Assembly: GCF_019145355.1 (NCBI RefSeq)
Contig: NZ_JAHSTY010000001.1
Span: 1-64,000, forward strand
Reading direction: 5' to 3'
DNA from: Pseudomonas azadiae
GTDB taxonomy: Bacteria; Pseudomonadota; Gammaproteobacteria; Pseudomonadales; Pseudomonadaceae
Length of the DNA stretch: 64,000 nt
The notes below the pieces were generated by a model. That model was not told the DNA's origin and searched no databases. It saw only the letters and a program-made list of their open reading frames with translations. A program made the translations under genes and the position numbers. Of this stretch, positions 1 through 7,921 are shown piece after piece (position 1 is the stretch's first letter; every line of letters begins with the position of its first letter).

Positions 1-14
1 AGCGATAGCGCAGT

Positions 15-69
15 GTCAGTCAAAGAAATGCCAGCAATGCCACCGCCTTCGCAGCCTCGCCGGGGCTCG
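15..69. repeat. partial copy of a REP-like repeat at the window edge
   Basis: This stretch matches, with a few substitutions, the right part of the inverted repeat at 43073-43182: both contain the string CCGCCTTCGCAGCCTCGC followed by GGGGCTCG. The left arm lies outside the window or is missing. The rest of 1-181 has no gene that I can support. Confidence 0.5.
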
Positions 70-181
70 GCCGAAGTCTTTATCCGACTCTCTGTTGAGG
101 GAAGCGCTGTTCGCGCAAAACACCGAGGCCCGCTTCTGATTCAGCGTCTAAGCTTCAGGCAAGTCCGATCAATCTGCGTGA

Positions 182-3100
182 ATGGATCAATCGACTATGG
201 GCGTACTGCGGCAAACCGATTCGACCAAGGCTGCGCAAACAGGGCGCAGTGAGACTCCGGCGCCGTTGCCCGCGAAAAAACCGATACATCGCCGTGCCCG
301 GCGCCTGTTCTGGCTGGCGCTATTGGTCGCGTTGATCGCCTTGGGTGTGCTACTCGCCAGGGAGGCGCGCACCGCCTATTGGCAATCGCGCCAACTGAGC
401 GACCTGGCGCGTGAGTTGACCTACCGTGTCGAACCCGGCGCCAGCCCGGCCATTGCTTTTCCCGGGCAGGGGCCGTTTGACCGGCGCCTGGGCTACAGCG
501 ACCTCGGCGGGTTTACCGAGCGCCTGGTCAAGCGCGGTTACGTGATCGAGGCCCAGGCGCGCTTTTCCACGCCGTTGATGGATTACGTGCACAACGGTTT
601 TTTTGCGCCTTATGCCGAGAAAATCCAGGCGGGTCTATCGATCACCGACTGCCGCGCCGTGCCGCTGTATGAGTACCGCTATCCGCAGCAGCTGTATGTG
701 GATTTCGCCGCGATCCCGCCCGTGGTGGTCGACAGCCTGTTGTTCATCGAAAATCGCGACTTGCTCGACCCCGCGCAACCGTTGGCCAATCCGGCCGTGG
801 ACTGGCCGCGCTTTGGCCTGGCGGCCTGGTCGCAGCTCGCCAAATGGCTGCACCTGCCCGGCCAGAGCGCAGGCGGCAGTACCCTGGCGACGCAGTTGGA
901 GAAGTACCGGCATTCTCCCGACGGCCTCACCCTGTCGGGCGCGGAGAAAATTCGCCAGATGATTTCCGCCAGCGTGCGCGCCTACCGCGACGGCACCGCT
1001 ACGCTGGCTGCGCGCCAGGCCATCGTGCGCGATTACCTCAATAGCGTGCCGCTGTCGGCGGTGCCTGGCCACGGCGAAGTCCACGGCCTGGCCGAAGGTT
1101 TGCGCGTGTGGTTTGGCGCCGATTTCAACCAGGTCAACCACGCCCTGGCCGATCCCCACGCCAGCCCGGCGCTGCGCGGCCTGGCCCTGCGCCAGGTGCT
1201 GGCGCTGATCATCGCCCAGCGTCGCCCGTCCTACTACCTGGTCAAGGGCCGTGCGGACCTGGCCCACCTCGCCGACAGCCATTTGCGGCTGTTGGCCCAC
1301 AACAAGGTAATCGACCCCGCGCTGCTGCAAGCGGCCCTCGACGCGCCGCTGATCTACCGCGACTGGCTGCAGCAACCCACCGTGCAGCCGATCGAAACCA
1401 ACAAAGGTATCAGCGTCGCGCGCAGCCGACTGGCCGGCCTGCTCGACCGGCCGCTGTACGACCTGGACCGTCTCGACCTGTCCGCTATCACGACTTTGCA
1501 AGCCAGCCTGCAGGGCCAGGTCAGCGACTACCTCAAGCACTTGGCCGACGCCGACTTCGCCCGCCGGACCGGCCTGCTCGGCGAGCGTCTGCTCACCGCC
1601 ACCACCACGCCCCAGGTCCGCTACAGCTTCACCCTGTTCGAACTGACCCCCGATGGCGCACGGGTACGTGTGCAAACCGACAACACCGACCAACCGTTCG
1701 ACATCAACGAAGGCAGCAAGCTGGAACTGGGCTCCACCGCCAAGTTGCGGGTGCTCACCACCTACCTGCAAATCATCGCCGAGCTGCATGAGCGCCTGGG
1801 CGGCCTCGGTGCCGAGGCGCTCAAGCAAGTCGCGGTGGATGAGCAGGATCGCCTGAGCCGCTGGGCGGTGGACTACCTGCGCCAGACACCGGACAAATCT
1901 CTGGAGCGGATGCTCGATGCCGCGCTCGAACGCACCTACTCGGCCAGCCCCGGCGAGGCGTTTTTCACCGGAGGTGGCGTGCACCGGTTCACTAACTTTC
2001 GCAGCCAGGACAATGGCCGCAACCCGACCCTGCGCGATGCCCTGCGCGAGTCGATCAACCTGCCGTTCATTCGCCTGATGCGTGACCTGGTGCGCTACAG
2101 CACCTATGGCGGCGCCAATCACACGGCCCAGTTGCTCAAGGACGACAGCGACCCACGGCGCCAGGAATACCTGGCCCGGTTCGCCGACCGTGAAGGCACG
2201 GCGTACCTGCAGAAGTTCTGGAAGAAGTACCGCAAAAAAGACACCCAGGCCCGGCTCGACACCTTTCTGGACAGCATCCGGCCCACGCCGATTCGCCTGG
2301 CGGCGGTGCACCGCTACCTGCTGCCCGACGCCAGCCAGGACAGCTTCAACCGCTTCGTGCGCTCGCACCTGGCGACGGAAAAAATCACCGAGGCGCGCCT
2401 GCAAAAACTCTATGCCAGCTACGGGCCGGGGGCCTATGACTTGCCCGACCAGGGCTATATCGCCAAGGTCCACCCGCTGGACCTGTGGCTGCTGGGCTAC
2501 TTGCTCAGCCACCCCGAGGCGACGTGGAACGAGATCGTCAAGGCCAGTGAATTCGAACGTCAGGAGGTTTACAGCTGGCTGTTCAAGAGCCGTCACCAGC
2601 GCGCGCGCGACAGCCGTATTCGCACCATGCTGGAAATCGAAGCGTTTCTGGATATTCACCAGCGCTGGCAGGCGCTGGGTTATCCGTTCGATCACTTGGT
2701 GCCGTCGCTGGCCACCGCGGTTGGCAGCTCCGGCGACCGCCCGGCGGCGCTGGCCGAGTTGATGGGCATCATCCTCAACGACGGTGTGCGCGGCAAAGTG
2801 CTGCGCATCGACAGCCTGCATTTTGCCGCCGGCACCCCATACGAAACCCATCTGGTCAATGACCCCGCCGCCGGCAAGCGGGTCATGCCGACGGAAGTTG
2901 CCCGGGCGTTGCGCGTCGCCTTGTCGCAAGTGGTAGACGCCGGTACGGCAAAACGCGTGGCCGGCAGTTTTACCCTGGCCGACGGCATGCCCCTGGCCAT
3001 GGGCGGCAAGACCGGCACCGGTGACAACCGCATCCAAGCCATCGGTGCCGGCGGGCGCCTGTTGAGCTCCAAAGCACTGAACCGCACGGCGACCTTCGTG

Positions 3101-3307
3101 TTTTACCTGGGCGACCAGCATTTCGGCACCCTCACAGCCTACGTCCAAGGGCGTTCGGCAGAAAACTTCACCTTCACCTCGGCCCTGCCGGTGCAAGTGC
3201 TCAAGGGCATGGCGCCGATCCTGATGCCGTATTTGCAGCCCGGTACGCGGACGCTGTGCCAGCCCGCTTCAGTCGACACTGAAAAACAACTGCCGCGCCA
3301 GGGGTAG
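182..3307 (+). CDS. bifunctional class A penicillin-binding protein (GT51 transglycosylase plus transpeptidase)
   Basis: About 1041 residues, longer than most class A PBPs. A short basic cytoplasmic N-terminus is followed by one membrane helix at about residues 38-60. The GT51 glycan-polymerising domain shows the catalytic glutamate E190 in FIENRD and the second motif GGSTLATQ from residue 231. Transpeptidase motifs are all present: S518-T-A-K521, S624-I-N626 and K943-T-G. About 319 residues separate SxN from KTG, so a large insertion sits inside the transpeptidase domain. It should act at the periplasmic face of the inner membrane in peptidoglycan synthesis. No strong ribosome site marks ATG 182; ATG 197 is an alternative. 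Its last 39 bases overlap the convergent DUF6543 gene. Function in a specific condition is unknown. Confidence 0.85.
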   Translation: MDQSTMGVLRQTDSTKAAQTGRSETPAPLPAKKPIHRRARRLFWLALLVALIALGVLLAREARTAYWQSRQLSDLARELTYRVEPGASPAIAFPGQGPFDRRLGYSDLGGFTERLVKRGYVIEAQARFSTPLMDYVHNGFFAPYAEKIQAGLSITDCRAVPLYEYRYPQQLYVDFAAIPPVVVDSLLFIENRDLLDPAQPLANPAVDWPRFGLAAWSQLAKWLHLPGQSAGGSTLATQLEKYRHSPDGLTLSGAEKIRQMISASVRAYRDGTATLAARQAIVRDYLNSVPLSAVPGHGEVHGLAEGLRVWFGADFNQVNHALADPHASPALRGLALRQVLALIIAQRRPSYYLVKGRADLAHLADSHLRLLAHNKVIDPALLQAALDAPLIYRDWLQQPTVQPIETNKGISVARSRLAGLLDRPLYDLDRLDLSAITTLQASLQGQVSDYLKHLADADFARRTGLLGERLLTATTTPQVRYSFTLFELTPDGARVRVQTDNTDQPFDINEGSKLELGSTAKLRVLTTYLQIIAELHERLGGLGAEALKQVAVDEQDRLSRWAVDYLRQTPDKSLERMLDAALERTYSASPGEAFFTGGGVHRFTNFRSQDNGRNPTLRDALRESINLPFIRLMRDLVRYSTYGGANHTAQLLKDDSDPRRQEYLARFADREGTAYLQKFWKKYRKKDTQARLDTFLDSIRPTPIRLAAVHRYLLPDASQDSFNRFVRSHLATEKITEARLQKLYASYGPGAYDLPDQGYIAKVHPLDLWLLGYLLSHPEATWNEIVKASEFERQEVYSWLFKSRHQRARDSRIRTMLEIEAFLDIHQRWQALGYPFDHLVPSLATAVGSSGDRPAALAELMGIILNDGVRGKVLRIDSLHFAAGTPYETHLVNDPAAGKRVMPTEVARALRVALSQVVDAGTAKRVAGSFTLADGMPLAMGGKTGTGDNRIQAIGAGGRLLSSKALNRTATFVFYLGDQHFGTLTAYVQGRSAENFTFTSALPVQVLKGMAPILMPYLQPGTRTLCQPASVDTEKQLPRQG

Positions 3308-6300
3308 CTGGATCGCGGAGCGGCGGATGTCGAGCGTCTGTTGCACGCGCCCGGTCTGGCCCAGGCGCATGCGCGCAAAGGCCTGCGCCTCGACTTCCGC
3401 CTGGGCCTGGCGCCCCAGGCGTTCCTGCTCGGGCGTCTTGAGGTGCGCGGCGGTGAAATGATCATCCGGGCCTTGGCCCCGCGCATAATGAAAGTGTGCG
3501 TAACACAGGGCTTTCCCAGTGTGCACGTCAATCACCTCATACACTTGCAGGTAGTCGTCCTTGCGCAACTTCACCCGCCGCTCCTGACGGCTGATGCGCA
3601 CCTCGCCATGGCGGTGCAAAAAAGCGATGTCGTCCTGGGTCAGCAGCTTGCCGCGCGAGCCGCGAATGCGTGCATCCAGGCCTGCGCTTTCAAGGCGCGC
3701 CGCTGCCGTACGCAACTCGCTCTCCTTGAGCCGTGCCTTGGCCTGCTGCGCCGCCGCCAACCGCGCATTGTCCAGGCCGCGCAGTTTGCGCCCGATGGCG
3801 TCGGCGGCCCATTTGCGGCTACGCGCCTCGGCCTCCAAGAGTTCCTGAAGTGACGCGGGCTCATTGGCGCTGCCGACCATCGTCTCGACGCTGGCGATCG
3901 CCTTGTCGACATCACGCAGCAAAGCGTCGGCCTTTTTCAACAGCGCGCCCAGTTCGGGATCGGGGCGCGCGGGCTCAGGCGTGGTCCGAAGATCCCACAC
4001 CCCATCGTCGGCCTCGGTGAACGCGCCAATCACCTTATCGTGAGAATCGCGCAGCTCGGCGTCCGTGTCGCCCATGTGTGCCACGTAGATGTCACGATTG
4101 CGGGTACGAATGATTTTCTTACGGCGCACCTCCGAAGCTGGCACCGGCTTCGGCTTAGGTTCGGGCATGGTCTTCGTCGGCGTGTGCAGCAACTCGCCCA
4201 AGTCTTGCTCAGCCCGGCGATGTAACGTCGCCAGCAATGCCTGTAACCGCTGCAAGTAAGGCAGATCGAACTTGGCGGGCTCCATAACCCGCCAATACTC
4301 GATGCGGTCATCGGTTTGCGCATACACGTGGTCAATGCTATCGAGTAACTCAATGCGCTCGGCCTCGCTGCTTTGCAATCGCTGCATGTCGGCCTGGGAG
4401 CAACTGGCCCAGCGCGCCCGGTCAATGGTGGCGCTCATGCCGGCGAAAAAGTCATCGTCCAGCGCCTCCCCTGGCACATTGATGGCCACGCTCCACAACG
4501 TGGTGACCTGCAATGCCTGCAAATCAAGGATCGAAGGGCGAGTCGGGATCGCCTCGGTCAACGCACGAGCCTTGTCGCGGCCCAGCCGGGGCACGTCTTG
4601 AAGTTCCTCCAGGTAGCGTTGCTCCAGCGTGCGCCAATAAATGCTGCTGTCGTGGTTATCCGCCAGTTCGCGCATGCCCTTGCCCAGTTCGGCGTGGGCC
4701 TGTGCGTCCAGTTCATCACTCTCAGGTTGCAGCAGCGGCCGCAAGCGTTCATTGATATCGCGCAGTTGCGCGCGGTTATGCGCGTCCATCAACTGTGCCG
4801 ACAGGATGATCGTTTCCAGGCCCTGGCACAGGTCTTCTTCATAACGCGGGCGCGGCGCAAATTCGCGCAGGCGCTTGAGCAAGCGCACCTCCTGGCGGGC
4901 AGCCTGCACTTTATCTTTGATCGCTTTGAGATAGCGGTACCAGGCGCGGCTGCGCTGCTCGTCGTCGAGTACGCCGGGTGGTTTTTCCACCAGCTTGCGG
5001 GCAATTTCCATGGCGAGCTGGGCCTTGGTGCGATCCAGCCCGGCTTGTGTGTACTCAAGCTCCAGCGCCTGGCGATCTTGCGGTGGCGGCTCGTTTCCGC
5101 CAGCGCCACCGCGCAGGTGCAATTGCAGATCGAAGTCCCACGCACCCTGGCCCAGCGCTTTGAGCCACGGCCCGACACGGCTACCGTCGGCGCTGATCAC
5201 GCGCACGCGGCCTTGTTCGATGCGCACGCGAAATAGCTGACCGCGCACCAGCGCCTGCCACTGCGGCGGCGTGTGCGCGGTGTCGCGAAGCAGTCCTTGC
5301 AACGGGCCGCTGGACTCGGCACCCGCCAGTGTCTTGGGCCAGGGTTTGGCCTGGGTTTTCAGGCTCAGCGCATCCAGCCGCCTTTGCAGGGCGGCGGTGA
5401 GGGTATCGCGTGCATTTGCCCAACTGGCCGGGGCCTCGAAATCCACTGGCGCCGTGACGTGCACCAACTCGGCAGGCACCGGTTTGGGCAGCGCCAGCGG
5501 CGCGAATACCGGGTCTTCCAGTGCCAGCGGCGCGTGGGCGTCATGCGGCGCAGCCTGGTGCGCCAGGATCGCCATCAGGTTGACCAGCAGGTCGAGCACG
5601 GCGGCGTTGCGGGCCTGCTCATCGTCACTGGCAAGCGCCGGCAGATCGTTGCGCGCGCTGTCCACCACCTGCAGCAGCCAGCCGCCCAGCATCAACGGCC
5701 CGCTGATCAACGGCATCAGGCTACTGAACAGCAACCACCCGGCCTGCTTGAGGCTGGCCCAGCGCTGTTCGGCATTCGACACGGTCTGTCGATCGGCCAA
5801 GGTCACCAGAGCCTGGGCCGTGGCGGTGAACACCTGCTGCGCCGGGTCGGCGTCGCTGATCCGGCGGCTCAATTGCACCGGCTCGGGCGTGGTGTAGGGG
5901 GTGAATTCGTCGCCCTGTAGAAAGTAGCGGATGTGCGGCTGGCGGAAACCATCGTTGGCATACACTGACTGGCGCTGTGGCGCTATCCAGGCCAGCACCG
6001 TGTCCTGCAGCTCGCCCTTGACCTGGATCGCGGCAAGCAGGGCTTGCTGCGACGGATATTCGAGCAAGGCCGGGCTGAACAGCGGCCGATACAGCAGATG
6101 CGGGCCTTCTTCGCCCTGGCGCGGGCCGATGACGAAATGCCCAACCACCGTGTCCGCCGAGTCGCTCGGCCGCGCCTTGAACGCCAGCGGCCACAGGGCC
6201 ACGGCGTGTCCGTCCACCACGCGCCGGGCCTTGCTGGCCTGCACGGCTGCATTGAGCCGACGAAAGCCCATGTGCGTCAGCCCGTGCAAGCCCTGGATCT

Positions 6301-7789
6301 TCCATTGCAACGCCTGCAACGGCAGTTGCGCACGCCATTGGCGACTGAACCGGGCTTGGCGGCGGGAAGCGTCGGCGGCATCCTCGATCAAGTGTTTTTT
6401 CAAGAGTGCCGGGTAAGCCTGGCCGATATCGACGGCGGTGACGCAAGCCTTGAGCAGGTCGTAGGTCAGCCACTCAGGCGCGGCCTCTCCCTTGAGTCGG
6501 ATGGCCTTGGGCGTATGGGGCAAACCGCCGAGGTTTTCCAGCGCCAGTTCGGTCAGGGTCAGGGTGAAGCGTTGCACCTGACCTGCGATGAAACCGCCGG
6601 GCACCGGCACCGCAGCGGCGATCACTCGGTCGAAGGTCAGGCTGATGTCGGCGGGCGCCAGATCGGCCGCGCGCGGTTCGTCTTTGTGCAGGCACCCCTG
6701 CAGGCAACTGGCGACATAGGCCGGCAGCGGCTCGATACCGTCGAGAAAGTCTTCGCTGCCATCTTGTTGAGCCGCCAATGCCAAGCCGTGGAGCAATGTC
6801 GCGGCCGCCAGGCTGTCGTCGCTGTCGGCGGCCGCCAGCCACAACGGCAACGCGGGTCGCAGCGCCTGTTGCGCGGCGCTCAGGGCCGGCACGAACCAGC
6901 GCTGGGTGTTGACGATATAACCGAGCAACTGATGGTAATCCTGCACCGAGCGCGGTAGGCGGGGGTTGAGGCTGGCGATCTCCTGCAACTGCCGCTCGAG
7001 ATGCGCCGCCGCCAAGGCATCGAACGGATCGCCCTGCACCTGCTGGGTAAACCACTGGCTGTAGGTTTTCCCCAGCAAGGGGCTGGCGTAATTCGACAAT
7101 AACGGCTGCACGGCGTCGAGGTTATCCAGCAGGTGCACGCCGCTGGCCGGGCTGAACAGCAAGGTGTACGGCGCATGAGTGATCAGCAGCAGCGGCAGGG
7201 TTTGAGTGTCGGCCTCCTGCCGCAGGTGCACGGTAAACACCGGCAACCCGAGCCGCCACAGGCGGTCGGGTCGCCGCGCGTGCAGGCTCGAGCGGGGGAA
7301 CACTTCGCCAAAACGCTGTGCGCTCATGCCCGGCGGCGCGGGCGAATCGTAGAGCAGTTCGAGCAATTCATCGGCCAGGTAGCCCCAACGCGTCATGTTC
7401 ACCGGCAGTGCTTCGCGCCACCAGGCCTGCAAGCGATCACTGAACAGTTGCAGCAAGCGCGTGCCGCAACGGTTGATCAAGCGCTCGACGTCGGCCAGGC
7501 TCGGGCCGTCCGGCGTATAGGTTTCGCGAGTGCGCTGCACAACCTGGTGTTCGCCTTCGAACAGCAGCGTCGGCTTGGCCGCAGCCAGACGTTCGACCAC
7601 CAGCTGGGCCAACGGTTGATAGCGTCCGTCGGTGGCCAGCAGCGTACGCGCGGCGTTGAAACGCTGCGCCGCCAGGTATTGATCCAGCCAGGCCTGGGCG
7701 CTGTCCAGTGCCACCGTTTCCAGAGTTGGCGGGTCGCTGAAGAGGGTGTGAATCTGTTCGATTTGAAGGTGGCGCAGTGAAGCAGACAT
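3269..7789 (-). CDS. large DUF6543 / dermonecrotic-toxin-domain protein
   Basis: About 1506 residues with no signal peptide. The central part (FVIGPRQ... HLLYRPLF, then PHIRYF) resembles the DUF6543 family of plant-associated Pseudomonas, often named dermonecrotic toxin domain. A hydrophobic stretch at about residues 680-715 could insert in a membrane. The C-terminal third is charged and probably coiled-coil, ending in a region with HRHGEVRISRQ and HTGKALCYAHFHY. I chose ATG 7789, which follows a GAGAG element about 8 bases upstream, over an upstream start at 7849. The gene is divergent from a second DUF6543 gene over 132 bp and converges on the PBP gene with a 39-bp overlap. Delivery route and target are not visible from the sequence. 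Confidence 0.72.
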   Translation of the reverse strand: MSASLRHLQIEQIHTLFSDPPTLETVALDSAQAWLDQYLAAQRFNAARTLLATDGRYQPLAQLVVERLAAAKPTLLFEGEHQVVQRTRETYTPDGPSLADVERLINRCGTRLLQLFSDRLQAWWREALPVNMTRWGYLADELLELLYDSPAPPGMSAQRFGEVFPRSSLHARRPDRLWRLGLPVFTVHLRQEADTQTLPLLLITHAPYTLLFSPASGVHLLDNLDAVQPLLSNYASPLLGKTYSQWFTQQVQGDPFDALAAAHLERQLQEIASLNPRLPRSVQDYHQLLGYIVNTQRWFVPALSAAQQALRPALPLWLAAADSDDSLAAATLLHGLALAAQQDGSEDFLDGIEPLPAYVASCLQGCLHKDEPRAADLAPADISLTFDRVIAAAVPVPGGFIAGQVQRFTLTLTELALENLGGLPHTPKAIRLKGEAAPEWLTYDLLKACVTAVDIGQAYPALLKKHLIEDAADASRRQARFSRQWRAQLPLQALQWKIQGLHGLTHMGFRRLNAAVQASKARRVVDGHAVALWPLAFKARPSDSADTVVGHFVIGPRQGEEGPHLLYRPLFSPALLEYPSQQALLAAIQVKGELQDTVLAWIAPQRQSVYANDGFRQPHIRYFLQGDEFTPYTTPEPVQLSRRISDADPAQQVFTATAQALVTLADRQTVSNAEQRWASLKQAGWLLFSSLMPLISGPLMLGGWLLQVVDSARNDLPALASDDEQARNAAVLDLLVNLMAILAHQAAPHDAHAPLALEDPVFAPLALPKPVPAELVHVTAPVDFEAPASWANARDTLTAALQRRLDALSLKTQAKPWPKTLAGAESSGPLQGLLRDTAHTPPQWQALVRGQLFRVRIEQGRVRVISADGSRVGPWLKALGQGAWDFDLQLHLRGGAGGNEPPPQDRQALELEYTQAGLDRTKAQLAMEIARKLVEKPPGVLDDEQRSRAWYRYLKAIKDKVQAARQEVRLLKRLREFAPRPRYEEDLCQGLETIILSAQLMDAHNRAQLRDINERLRPLLQPESDELDAQAHAELGKGMRELADNHDSSIYWRTLEQRYLEELQDVPRLGRDKARALTEAIPTRPSILDLQALQVTTLWSVAINVPGEALDDDFFAGMSATIDRARWASCSQADMQRLQSSEAERIELLDSIDHVYAQTDDRIEYWRVMEPAKFDLPYLQRLQALLATLHRRAEQDLGELLHTPTKTMPEPKPKPVPASEVRRKKIIRTRNRDIYVAHMGDTDAELRDSHDKVIGAFTEADDGVWDLRTTPEPARPDPELGALLKKADALLRDVDKAIASVETMVGSANEPASLQELLEAEARSRKWAADAIGRKLRGLDNARLAAAQQAKARLKESELRTAAARLESAGLDARIRGSRGKLLTQDDIAFLHRHGEVRISRQERRVKLRKDDYLQVYEVIDVHTGKALCYAHFHYARGQGPDDHFTAAHLKTPEQERLGRQAQAEVEAQAFARMRLGQTGRVQQTLDIRRSAIQLPLARQLFFSVD

Positions 7790-7921
7790 AAACAGGCTCT
7801 CGTTCGGGTGAGCCAAAAACGCTACGCCCCGCACGCGGGCCACTTGCACTAGACAGTTACCTCACCGGCGCCCGCCACGCGCCCTAGGCTGAGGCGATTC
7901 TCTACCCGCAAGGTCATCGCC

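Noticed and set aside
13..252. 79-codon frame at the window start
   Set aside because: Overlaps a repeat remnant and the PBP start, with no domain.
635..3196. 853-codon frame on the minus strand
   Set aside because: Mirror of the PBP gene, whose catalytic motifs are all on the other strand.
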